This document shows, in pieces, positions 54,438 to 64,000 of a stretch of 64,000 bases of DNA. The notes beneath the pieces are model-generated. The model ran no database searches. It was not told where the DNA came from and saw only the letters and a program-made list of their open reading frames with translations. Made by a program: the position numbers and the translations under genes. Positions within the stretch are counted from its first letter, which is position 1. Each line of letters opens with the position of its first letter. The stretch spans positions 806,001 to 870,000 of the forward strand of contig MSED01000006.1 of assembly GCA_002099365.1 (NCBI GenBank), in the 5' to 3' direction. Source of the DNA: Phialophora verrucosa. Its lineage: Eukaryota > Ascomycota > Eurotiomycetes > Chaetothyriales > Herpotrichiellaceae.

Positions 54438-56999
54438 TCAATATCGACCAGTGTAATCCAGCTGCCCAATCTGCCACTCGTCCAAGAAATCAAATCCTAG
54501 GAAGTCCACATCGAAGGACGGATTGTTCTCATACTGCTGCTCCAATTGAGACGGACCTTCGCTGCCCCGTGTGTGCGACGAATCGTACCCATCCGCCATG
54601 CCGTTATCTTGTGACTGTGACTGCGCAGGTACTCGACCGAGAATGTTGGGCGGAATCAAGTACAGATTTTCCTTGGCGAGAATCTCCTCAAATACCGGCA
54701 GCGCTCTTTTCACGGCGGGGATTTCTTTTCCCAGGGTGAGAACAAGCATTGTCTGGCTGATACAAATGCGAGCCATGGAGCGGACAAGTTCTGTCCCGGT
54801 CGGATCGAGGGCCGATTCGATGTGCAGAGCGAGTAACGCAGTCATTGTGGTTACGCTGAGAAGGCTGTTGTTAGTTCAAAATAGAGCATGTACGAGAAAA
54901 TGGGGAATTGGAAAGAAATTAACAACACCCACAAGGATATGGGAAAGTCCAGAAGGGTACCACTCGCCAACACCCTCATGGCAATCGTATCCAACTCCAG
55001 GACGGCGGACCGAAGCCGCTGTTTGGCATACTCGCTCCAGTCCGCATGCTGGGACTGCTGCCCACGGCGTCGTATCAGACGACACAAGATGCACTCAAAC
55101 CTGTAGCTCAAGGCTTGTATATGCAGGTAGTACACGTCAGTTCCGGTATTTCCAACTACGTGCATCTTGGAAGCGAGAGACTCGCGCCATGCATCGAGTG
55201 GGTGCATCATCTGGCGAAGATCCTGCTGTGGCTTGTTTGTCACAGTGGAGAGACACTCTCCGACTAAATAGAGTTAGCCATGCTTGTTGCAACAGTTACA
55301 TACTGAAAATAAAAAGGAAAAGGAATAAGAACAAAGAAATCACAGAGAACCAACACCCACATATTTGAGACAACTCGCAGTAGACAACAGGCATGGCTTT
55401 TTGCTGAGGCGTGACCGCCGATAATAAGCCGGATGATGTTCCCGAGACATCCCTCGCTTCCCAGTCATCTTCCGACCTAGGCTTGATCGCGGAGGTGTTT
55501 TCGAGTAGTCGCAAGTGTCTAGGATTGACAAAGACGTGGAAAATGTCTAAATTCTACGACGCTACAGTAAGCATAATGCAGGGAAGAACAGAACATGGTG
55601 ACAAGAAGAGGGACGTACGTAGAGAGCCCACCAAATCCTTCTGTACTGCTTCAAGACTTTGCGGGGTTTGTCTTCTCGAATACACCTGCCGAAGAGTTCG
55701 TACGCAGTTAGTACCCGCAATCCATGTCACGAGTGTCACAGGCCAGGAGAGGGAAACGTACGTGTTGCGCAGGTCAAGCTTGGTGGCAAGACGGATCGCG
55801 TTGTGGAACCAGTAACCAAAGTCCCGGTCGGTAGGGTGGTCGAGAATAACCATGCACAAGATGATGGATCCCTGCAGCATCAACATCAGGTCGTCCTCGG
55901 CGGCAAAGTCGTGCAGCAGCTTGGCCTTGCAGAAGAACGACTCTTGCGCGGCCGAGCGGCTGGCAAAGCCGCAGGCGGATAGCACATGTGCGGGCGCATG
56001 GACAGTGGCTGGTGTCAAGATGACGCGGAGCAGAAACAACGAGCAGTTTCCGGATTGATAGCCGCGAATGAAATCAGCTCTGTTGATCACGGGAGCAAAA
56101 GGGTGGACGTGGTCAAAGTACGTCTTAACGAGGGCATCTCTGTTGTTTTTGTCTGTTAGTTGAGTGATGACGAAGACCCGAAGCAGATAGAGGTGGAGGA
56201 TTCAAGTTTGTCTCACAAGTGTAACGAGGGAGGTAGATCAAAGACACCCTTCTTGACAAGATACTCATTGTCAAGGTCGTCCAACTGGGGTAGCTTGGTC
56301 GTTGTACAGTTCCGAGGAGTGAAACTGTTTTCCGGAGTTGGATGGTAGGGGGTACTGGAAGTGGTGTGATGTCGACTGGATTCTGTGGTTTCTTTCACGG
56401 CGTCATTTAAGATATTGAGGTAGAGCAGATCTGGCTCAGCCTGGCGTGGGCTTTGGCGGTCCAGGGGAGCAGATGTGGAAGGTTGCCTTGATTGGTTTGA
56501 TCCTCTCGATCGATTTGATCGATTTGATTGATCGAGAACGTCCAACTGGCTACCGTTGGATGTAGCCGGGATGCCCGTAGTCTGGCAACGGTTAGTGGGA
56601 ATTCTGAAGAATTGCCGAAGGAGTAGAAGAAACGGCGGAGGAGAGAAGGGGTTGGGAGAACGCCAATCATCTCAAGCATACTCGTACATGGCTAGGAATT
56701 TGTGAAACATGTATTCCTTTCCTATGAGCTCCACGCATGTTAGCACGCACCTAAGGAACCGTGAACCATGAACTATCGTATCAGGAATCAACTCACCTGG
56801 TCCGATCCTTACGGACCGGCAGTACACAGGCCTTGGTACTCTGCCTGCTGGTACAGCTGCTGCAGGGGAGGCCAGTAACGGCGGCATCGCACTTAACCTT
56901 GCGGACACGGCAGGGCACACATGCCTTGTTGGTTTTGAGGGTACGTGTTCCGGATTCTCCCACCCTCGGTGGCTCGCTACCAGGAGCAGAAGTACTCAT
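54438..56999 (-). CDS. Zn2Cys6 transcription factor, FarA/CTF1-like
   Basis: Regulator of 640 aa. Exons 56999-56797, 56549-56217, 56139-55762, 55685-55619, 55553-55361, 55263-54933, 54855-54438. The zinc cluster has Cys27, 30, 37, 46, 49, 58, with the long C-x8-C spacer between Cys3 and Cys4 seen in FarA/CTF1-like factors. MHR pieces: EYLVKKGVFDLPPSL, then TYFDHVHPFAPVINRADFIR, DRDFGYWFHNAIRLATKL, and QYRRIWWALY, followed by the next exon's NLDIFHVF. Exon 4 is only 67 nt. The first intron (about 247 nt, TAG acceptor at 56551-56550) is chosen because it is the acceptor that restores phase; an extra exon inside it cannot be ruled out. FarA-type factors control fatty-acid use and cutinases, but this one's targets are unknown. 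Confidence 0.82.
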
Positions 57000-57286
57000 T
57001 GAAGGGCGAGCCTGCAATGGCGTCGACGACCAGTGGGTAAAAGGGGTTAGGTGGTGGAGTGAGCGCGTTTTCCTTTATGGTTTGAGATTTCGGTGTTTGC
57101 ACTTCAGTCCAGCGCGGAAGTTTGTATATTCCCGAGTCCAGAACCCCACCGATACCCCCCTCTTCTCAGTGGAGGGAGGGCCGAGGCCACCAGCCGTTAA
57201 CGGCGTTTCGGAAATATCGAACAAATGGTGCGTACAGATCCGTACGGAGTATAGTATGTAGTGTTATATGTACTCGTGTCGCGTAC

Positions 57287-58936
57287 TTAATTTCCGCGCG
57301 ACAGAGTCACCATTCTATCTCGGCTGATCAGATACTCCGCCGGCACGTCGACATCCAATTCCGGCATAATCATATCTTGGCTTCCGTGCCTGGTCGAAGG
57401 TCTTCCGGCATCGTCGCCTCCGAGCTGAGATCGTAGATCCTCGAAAGCAATTCTCGCGATGTACCTGCCACAGAGGGGCGCGTTGGTCATTCCGTGCCCA
57501 GTGTACCCGCCACAGACGAATATGCCTGGCCGGTCCGGGACTTCGCCAACCCAGGGGTGCCCGTCGGCAGAATGACCTATTATTCCGGTCCAGGATGCTG
57601 CTATATCTAAGCTCGGATGCTGAGAGATCAACTCATTCTCGCCATAGTGACCAGTGACAGTACCAGCGTCAGTGTTGGAGACCAGATCTAGCCTCTCGGG
57701 GAGAGTGCGTAAATATTTCTCTACCCCTTTGTCTACGAAATCGTCGTCCCAGCACTGTTCGCCGTGGTTGAAGGCCAAGTGTCGCCCTCCGCCGAACATG
57801 AGGTGGCCGCCTTCTTGAGTATTAATAGAAGCAGCGTTCATCCGTTGCTCTGAGGTTGTCCGAGAGACAAATGGGTTTTGAACCAGGTAGTCCGACATGA
57901 CGCGGTCCATTGTGCCGACGCCTTCAAAGCCGTAGCTCATTGGGATGAGACTTCTGCTGCGGGCACGATTTAGCGGCGAGACTGATGGAGGTATCAGGGC
58001 CGACATCTGAGCCTGAACAGGTCGAATCAATGGTGCGAACTCGTGGAGGAGGTATGATGTGTAGCCGTTTGTGGTGAGGATGACGGATCTGGCGTGGACG
58101 CAGCCCCGAGTGGTGTTCAATTTCCACCTGTACCCTTCATGATGGACATCATCATCTTCCTGGGGCCTCTCAAGTGATGTGACAGCTGTGGTTGTTTGGA
58201 GGTTCAGAGTCATGGCTTTACCTCTGCTTTCGATCTCTCTGCCCGCACGGCTTTCCGTCTTCGTCTCAAAGCTTCTGAGCATCCTTTCCCATATACTCAC
58301 GCAGAGCTTGTATGGACTCAAGCTTGCGGCAACGCCCTGCACAATTGCTCCCTTGACACCACCTTTCAGTCCTAGTTTCCTCAATTCCTCTGTGTCTTCC
58401 ACAATTCTGACCAGCTCGCCGTGCTTTGCGGATGCCAGAGTGAGGTCTCTCTTCGCTTCCTCGAAATACGTCTCGTTCCAAAATCCAAGGCAGCCCGGAA
58501 GACGGCGGAAGTCGCATTCGATGTGATCAGACTGTGCTATGCTCGAAATGTGGTCAAAGTTCTTCATCTCAAAATCGAGAATGCTTGCCGGCGCAGCGTG
58601 GACAACTGGTTGAAGGTGTCCGCCGTTCCGGCCCGTTGCAGCCGAGCATAAGGTTCTTGCTTCGACGACCAAGACATTCAAAAGGGACGATCCGACGTTT
58701 GCGGAGGCCTCCAATTGGCTTAACAGCTGATCAACTGCAAATGTTCCTGAGATGCCAGTGCCAATGACCACGACATCTGCGCGTGTAGGCAGATCTGGTG
58801 TCGAGCGGTGATGAGTAAGGCGGTTAGGATGCGACGTTTGCCAGAACGACGAAGTTGGGTGGATAGAGGGGAGACCAGCTTGGACTGGCGTCAGATTTGT
58901 TCGAGGCACTGCGGCAGACGTGCCTGCGTCGCCCAT
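57287..58936 (-). CDS. FAD-dependent oxidoreductase, D-amino-acid-oxidase fold
   Basis: Single-exon flavoenzyme of the DAO family, 549 aa from the Met at 58936. The frame is open further upstream to 59092, but those residues are not family-like. A short leader ending TSSFWQTSHPNRLTHHRS is typical of fungal members. The FAD-binding GxGxxG is VVVIGTGISG (about 55-64), and the second FAD contact ARTLCSAATGRNGGH follows. The C-terminal GHSADGHPWVGEVPD and ICGGYTGHGM-like element (FVCGGYTGHGMTNAP) closes the flavin site. The substrate is likely an amine or amino acid derivative but cannot be read. It sits between two Zn2Cys6 regulators and near an efflux pump. Confidence 0.9.
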   Translation of the reverse strand: MGDAGTSAAVPRTNLTPVQAGLPSIHPTSSFWQTSHPNRLTHHRSTPDLPTRADVVVIGTGISGTFAVDQLLSQLEASANVGSSLLNVLVVEARTLCSAATGRNGGHLQPVVHAAPASILDFEMKNFDHISSIAQSDHIECDFRRLPGCLGFWNETYFEEAKRDLTLASAKHGELVRIVEDTEELRKLGLKGGVKGAIVQGVAASLSPYKLCVSIWERMLRSFETKTESRAGREIESRGKAMTLNLQTTTAVTSLERPQEDDDVHHEGYRWKLNTTRGCVHARSVILTTNGYTSYLLHEFAPLIRPVQAQMSALIPPSVSPLNRARSRSLIPMSYGFEGVGTMDRVMSDYLVQNPFVSRTTSEQRMNAASINTQEGGHLMFGGGRHLAFNHGEQCWDDDFVDKGVEKYLRTLPERLDLVSNTDAGTVTGHYGENELISQHPSLDIAASWTGIIGHSADGHPWVGEVPDRPGIFVCGGYTGHGMTNAPLCGRYIARIAFEDLRSQLGGDDAGRPSTRHGSQDMIMPELDVDVPAEYLISRDRMVTLSRGN

Positions 58937-59730
58937 GTTGTTCAATATGTTGCCACTGCGTCGACTGTTGTGGGTCGGCGATGGCTTAAATGGCCTTTCG
59001 ATAAGAGATAATGAAAGAGAGATGGGCCACGGGAAGTCAGCAGTAAGAAGAGAGACGTGATAGCCCTTGACCGCTTCAATTCCCACCGTCAATGGATATA
59101 ACTATCCCAAGCCGGTCATCGCATATCGCCCACCGTTGGATCGTCCAGTTGACAAGCTGATAAAGACCTACATAGGTATTGTGAAGGCTGAATTGAACAG
59201 GCACACAGGGAGAGAAGAAAAGAAGAGCGAGAACTGGAGCATTTGATGCGCCGGAGAACGCATCAGCCAATCATCAATTTCGATCTCGAGTCGCGCTGAA
59301 TCTTCCATCTCTCCACAAAGCTGCTGCGAGATAATGTGGGATCTGCTACGGTTGCTGTAACAAGGCCTGCTGAGCGTGGCTGAGCCATATGAAAAAGCAA
59401 GTTCTTGACGGAATTGTCGAAATCCGTTACTCAAGGCGGACGAAAAGAGATCGTTCACACCCACATGACATCGCGATGTTGTAATATTTTGTCGTGTCGA
59501 ATGAGTATGATTTGAATTCTATAAATGCCTCTGATAAGCAAGCAAGCATGCTACATAGACTGACCCAGGGCATCTGAGCACGCGCAACCTCGTCGACTTC
59601 ATGAGAGCGACGTGATTCCGCCCTTTGCGGCATGAATGCCACGATCACATAATCGCTCCGGGGCGCTTCCACACGCGCAGAACATTTCTTCCGTTCTCTC
59701 TCACCACAGTCACATGTATAAAAGCACGCC
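58937..59730. other. Promoter side of the FAD oxidoreductase
   Basis: 794 bases between the oxidoreductase start and the 3' end of the upstream regulator, same strand. No gene is recognised. Confidence 0.5.
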
Positions 59731-62361
59731 TCAGAAGCGATCCCACATCGTGCCCACTCCTCCCTCGCCCCATAGCGGCGCCTGGACATACTCGGCCGCC
59801 CGATCAGCTATGTTGCCGAAATTCCAATCTCCACTAGACGACCCGGTACTGTCCGGGGTGATGGGCCCGAGACTCCCAGTGGCGCTGCTCACCCCGCCGA
59901 GGAGGCCATTTGAGCTGTTTGTGGCCAGGGAAGGGGAGTATGACTCCTGCTTTATCGCATTCACACTTGAGACACCACTGGCGCCAAGGGGCGGGTATCG
60001 CGATTGGGTTGTTGGGGAACTCGCCGTAGGAAGACCCGAGGCCGAAGACGTAGTCATGAATAGATTCGAGGAGGCTTGTGGAGGATATGTGCCAGGGCCG
60101 TATTTTGAGGTGGCCGTCGGTCTTGGCCCCGCGAGCGCGGCGTTCAATTTCCCCAGCGCGTTCAGCGATTTAGACATGCTCCTCGCCCAGTGGGGACTTT
60201 CGGCCAGTGGCGGTCCTTGCCCTTCCGTAGCCTCGTTGCTAAACCGCCTCTTTGTGCGAGGACTCGCATCTGGTGGGAGGTCGAATGTCGGGTCTTCATG
60301 CGTGCGCTGACTGATGACTTGTTCGAGTTCGCGGAGAAGAGCAAGACGGCGCGGGTCGCGGGACGTTTCGGGTAGCGTGCCCAGGAGGAATGCGGCGGAA
60401 ATAGACCGCTGGATGCCGATCCAGCTTCTGGACGCGAACTTTGAGAGCGAGTGGAGTTCCACGTAGGCTTCGACCGCACCTTCGAGGTTTTGGATGCACA
60501 TGGTGCGAAAGCGAGAGAGCGTTAAGGGATCGGGGTTTGATATGCTGGGGGACTGCCCAGTTGTTCCTGACGTTCTTCGTCGACTGGAGGCGGGCGGTGA
60601 TTGAACTGGGGTCAGGTTCTCCACGGTGGAAGAAGGTGCTTCCTTGAGAGCGGGCCGACAGAGTTCAGAGGTGATGTAGCAGCTGTGCAGTTTCAGCGCG
60701 AGGCGTTCGAGGTGTTGCGTCATTTTATAGCAGAGATCGCGGCTTCGTAGGTAACTTGCGCCTTGGGACACGTGGAATGTGATTTCTTCGGTGTATTTCT
60801 GGATCCTATCCCAGGACATGTACGATCGTGGATGGAGGAGCCGTTCACGAACGATTTCTTGCGTGAGTCTAATGATGGCAAACATCGTTTCCGCATAGCT
60901 TCGATCTCCTGGGGAACTGAATTTCCCGTAGGGTATATCGGGGATACACAGCACACTGGAGGTGGGCCGGTCGTAGCTCACGGCGAAGTGAGAATCTTGC
61001 CATGCAAGTGCCCACCAGATGCGTCGGCGGGTCCATTTCTCGGCATCAGTGAACTGCTGCGAGTTTATTTGGAGACCGATCGAGAAGGCCATACGGAGGG
61101 TCATGCCGAGGTAGATGTATGCTACGCCGGGGTTCATGTTGTAGGAGAGGACGTTGCCAATAATCAACGAGGCTTCGATTGTTTCCAGGCAGGGATGGGT
61201 GAGGAAGTTGGACATGCGGAGAGCCTGGTACGAGCAGCATACTAGGGAACGGTCAGTTCAGGGACCTAACGGCGTGGCCCATGTACTTACTGTAGACTTG
61301 CGAAGTGAGCTCTCGTTCCTTGGCCGGTCGGTCTGAGGACTGGGAGCCAGAAGCGAAGACGGCAAATACCAGCGCTAGCCATGGCAAAGAGACGCCATAT
61401 GGCTTGTTTGGATCCAGCTCGAGATTGTCCCGAATGTGCCGTGACCGATTAGAAAGCATGAAATGCAAGGTATCTTCGAAACCTGACACGTCCGGAACGA
61501 CGGGGTAGATGGTACACGCGATATCCCGGTATGCAACAAAGAACCTGTGGCAGGTGAGCCAACGGCACCAAACACTCGATGCCTAACTTACTCGTTGCAC
61601 AGCTCATCATCCGGGATTGCCTTGCACAGCCCATCAACATCTTGCATACTTGACTCGGTACTCCACAAATCGACAAAAGGGTAAGTAGCACTCTCGTTGT
61701 CCAGACCCAGTTTCGGTAGAATGTTCTCCTCGAGGAGAGATTTGGCGGTGTCTTGAGCGGATTTGGTCCTGCCCAGGCCCATCATATAGGCCAGCACAGA
61801 CCTCGAGCCCAAATGCATTGTCCCCATCTGTGTGCTCGGTGCATGAATTCCTTCTCTTTCGGCTTCGTCCCCTCGACTGTGTGTGCCCGTGGGATTTAGA
61901 TCCTCTTCTGAATGCGCAGCGCCTGGAGAGAGTCGTTCGAGTTTCACCGAGTCGCGTAGCAGTTGCAGCTCTTTGTTCAGACGCTCCCACTGTTCACGGG
62001 GTACAGTAATGTTGGGCCCGGTCTGCTGGATTGGGCTTTCGGATCCAGCGCCGTCGGGCTGGTGCAACCCAGCCGTCAGCGCAATGCGGCGCTTCTTTGT
62101 AGGTCGCTCGTATGAGCAAAGCTCTGGGTGGTCTCTCTTGACGCAAGAGTCGCACGGTAGGTTGCGATCGCACTTCACTTTTCGGCGGTGGCAGGCGTAA
62201 CACGCCTTCGGATCCCTAACCTTTCTCTTATTGCGGATAATGGCGTCTATCTCTTCCTGCGCCATTTCTATCCTTCCATCCGCTACCGTGTCCATCTTCA
62301 TGTCATCAGGGTAGTCACCGCCTAGGCTGTCCGCGGTCGAGTCGCGCTGCTGGTGGTCCAT
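59731..62361 (-). CDS. Zn2Cys6 transcription factor with coiled coil and fungal MHR, 844 aa
   Basis: Regulator in three exons (62361-61592, 61544-61291, 61241-59731), with the total a multiple of three. The zinc cluster is Cys54, 57, 64, 70, 73, 82. A predicted coiled coil follows (QWERLNKELQLLRDS, about 135-150). The fungal_trans domain includes CCSYQALRMSNFLTHPCLE, joined at a phase-1 intron with acceptor TAG (61243-61242), and RRRIWWALAWQDSHFAVSYDRP. The last 250 residues are Ser/Pro/Gly-rich, likely disordered and transactivating. Start chosen at MDHQQRDS; the frame extends further upstream without family features. The regulator type (NIT4/Mut3-like layout) is common and does not reveal the pathway. 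Confidence 0.88.
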
Positions 62362-63172
62362 CTTCGCAAACTCGGGTGGGGAGTGGAGATGATGCAGTTG
62401 CGGTGGGCGAGCGGGAGGACTTTTGCTGAACCTATACCGACATGGACATGCTGAAGTTCTAGACACAGACTACGGAGAAATCGTGCTGTCGCCCACGGGG
62501 AGGTGAGGTATGCTCCGCAGATTGAGAGTGAACGGGGAGTGGATTGAGTTTGAGCTGAAGGCTGGTATGGCCATGGCGGTGGTGGGAGAGTTCGACATTC
62601 TGGACATGGTCCCCGCTTCGATTCGGGATCCGGTTCGCTGGCATTGGTCAGCCGTCGTACTTAGCGGATTCGCCTTTTTCTCTTCAGCCCGTGACCGACG
62701 GCTTGGCGCTCAGCCTTGTCAACTCCTGTCCGGACAACGGGCCGACTAAATCCTACATGCTCTCGTCTCATGCACGGCCCTTTCAGCGGCTGCTGACTGT
62801 ATAACATACACCTGTGAGCATTGTGCGTAGCTTTAACACCGAGGCTATAGACATCAGAGAAAATCGCTGCCCTGGTGCGGCCCAAAATGCAACTTGACTG
62901 GTTTGGGACTAACATTCGGCCTTCTCTCCAACGTTCGTATCAAGGCCAACTTTCGGAACGGTTCTTATCGCGCCTCATAGAGCATACCTAGGTAAGACCG
63001 AACAAAAAAGAGCCATTTGTTTTACAAAGGATAGTTCCTAGATATTGCTTTTGCCCATTCATGACGCCATCGCCCACACAACCACAACCGCATGTGGCCC
63101 CCTAGGCCATCACGTGCACTCGTCTCAGAAGGCGCATCAGTTGTGCTGAGAAAAGGCCAACCTCAACCATTA
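62362..63172. other. Intergenic, nothing recognised
   Basis: 811 bases between the 5' end of the regulator and the 3' end of the mannosyltransferase. Contains a CACGTG at about 63112. No gene called. Confidence 0.5.
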
Positions 63173-64000
63173 TCACGCCGCCAGTGTCTCACCCATCTTG
63201 GCATCTGAGATCCTCCATCGGTCGAACCATCTAAGGTACGCATATTGCCGATTGCTGCCTTGCATGCCGAACACGACCGGGCTGAACAGAACAAATAGCC
63301 CAATGACCACGGCGTAGAGGATGAAGTACACTCCCCAGCGTATGTTCCTGTGCAAGCGTTGCGTTGTCCAGTCGAGGCAGAAGCCTGCTGCCAGGATAGC
63401 AAAGTAGAGAGCCGGATAGTAGTGATGAACGTAGGTGACACGGCCCATGATCAGGAAGGGGAAGTAGTGGAAGAACCAGCCAATGACAGGGTAGATACCG
63501 GAGTAATGGATTTGGTCAATGTCGGCTTGGCTGAGTTCCTTGTAGCCCCGTTGCCAGCGGATCAGGTACCAGACGACGATAAGACCAGTAATGCCCAGCG
63601 ATGCTGTGGAGCCCCAGTAAACGATGGGGTTGCCCAGCAGGAAGTACTTGGTGACTGAGTCATCCCACGAGCACATGCGGAGACCGACGTGAAGAATGGG
63701 CCATTGCCAAAATTTGGATGCAAGATCATCCTGCTTGTCCGGATCAGGCACGAGGGCGTTGTTGGAAGTCATCATGGCGACGTTAAGATGGACGAAATCC
63801 TTCAGGAAAGGTGATCTGTACTGGGCAGCATTGCCAGGTGGCACTATCAAACATGTCAATGAGGCAAAGACAAAAACGGGAGCGCGGTACTTACATTTGT
63901 CGTTGACGTGAGATTCGATGTTCCAATGGGTGTATACGTCTCGAGGACTAGGCTTCTTGACACACGTGGTCTCTATTTGCTTGAATCCCCATTGAGGGAG
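63173..64000 (-). CDS. Protein O-mannosyltransferase (PMT, GT39), 3' part
   Basis: C-terminal portion of a dolichyl-phosphate-mannose protein mannosyltransferase of the ER membrane. The rest lies beyond the window. Exon parts 64000-63895 and 63843-63173 are joined over a 51-nt intron; the join gives WNIESHVNDKLPPG, a family motif, so phase is sure. Other PMT signatures: DFVHLNVAMMTSNNALVPD, FWQWPILHVGLRMCSWDD, KYFLLGNPIVYWGST, then membrane segments and the loop FHYFPFLIMGRVTYVHHYYPAL, ending RRISDAKMGETLAA-like (DRWRISDAKMGETLAA). The subfamily (Pmt1, 2 or 4) is not settled by this fragment. Confidence 0.95.
   Translation of the reverse strand, partial: LPQWGFKQIETTCVKKPSPRDVYTHWNIESHVNDKCKYRAPVFVFASLTCLIVPPGNAAQYRSPFLKDFVHLNVAMMTSNNALVPDPDKQDDLASKFWQWPILHVGLRMCSWDDSVTKYFLLGNPIVYWGSTASLGITGLIVVWYLIRWQRGYKELSQADIDQIHYSGIYPVIGWFFHYFPFLIMGRVTYVHHYYPALYFAILAAGFCLDWTTQRLHRNIRWGVYFILYAVVIGLFVLFSPVVFGMQGSNRQYAYLRWFDRWRISDAKMGETLAA

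Noticed and set aside
58937..59092. 52-residue N-terminal extension of the FAD oxidoreductase
   Set aside because: The extra residues are not family-like and the Met at 58936 opens directly into the usual leader.

Overview
The window is nuclear DNA of a filamentous ascomycete (Pezizomycotina). Genes are split by short GT-AG introns (about 45-120 nt), and there are four Zn2Cys6 regulators, a fungal GlcNAc gene set, a p24 cargo receptor, a Pmt mannosyltransferase and an intron-containing tRNA-Thr. The species cannot be named. A mycosporine-type cluster fits a sun- or stress-tolerant, perhaps melanised, fungus, but that is a guess. Exon joins were made by eye from splice signals. Joins are called supported only where reading phase and family motifs both agree across the junction.

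Layout. 1-0.2 kb: a perfect 8-bp tandem array. 0.8-7 kb: a sugar-phosphate cyclase of the DDGS/EEVS type, a SAM O-methyltransferase and a membrane-anchored ATP-grasp ligase; together these are the core of a mycosporine (UV sunscreen) pathway. 7.6 kb: tRNA-Thr(AGT). 9.2-12.6 kb: a p24 COPII cargo receptor and a Zn2Cys6 regulator. 13.1-27.4 kb: a complete N-acetylglucosamine utilisation cluster, with a UNC93/Ngt1-type transporter, GH3-GNAT beta-N-acetylhexosaminidase, GlcNAc-6-P deacetylase, glucosamine-6-P deaminase, GlcNAc kinase (hexokinase fold) and an NDT80-like regulator of the RON1 type. Chitin-derived GlcNAc would be imported, phosphorylated, deacetylated and deaminated to fructose-6-P.

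28-32 kb: a CAD-type alcohol dehydrogenase and two convergent SDRs. 32-36 kb: an exopolyphosphatase of the DHH family and the accessory subunit of queuine tRNA-ribosyltransferase. 36.5-41.1 kb: an aldehyde dehydrogenase and an ARCA-like Zn2Cys6 regulator with nine exons. 42.5-50 kb: a tandem ABM-like dimeric-barrel protein, a divergent beta-hydroxyacid dehydrogenase, a sugar-porter MFS with eleven exons and an SDR. 50-52.3 kb: a gene-poor stretch. 52.3-62.4 kb: a drug-type MFS efflux pump, a FarA/CTF1-like regulator, a DAO-type FAD oxidoreductase and another Zn2Cys6 regulator; this looks like an uncharacterised accessory metabolic locus. 63.2-64 kb: the 3' end of a protein O-mannosyltransferase gene that runs off the window.

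The most interesting points are the two linked catabolic/biosynthetic clusters, an apparent one-base shift that cuts the conserved N-terminus off the mycosporine methyltransferase, an Asn-Gly repeat tail on its cyclase, altered catalytic motifs in the GH3 enzyme and in the hydroxyacid dehydrogenase, and the regulator-rich locus at 52-62 kb.
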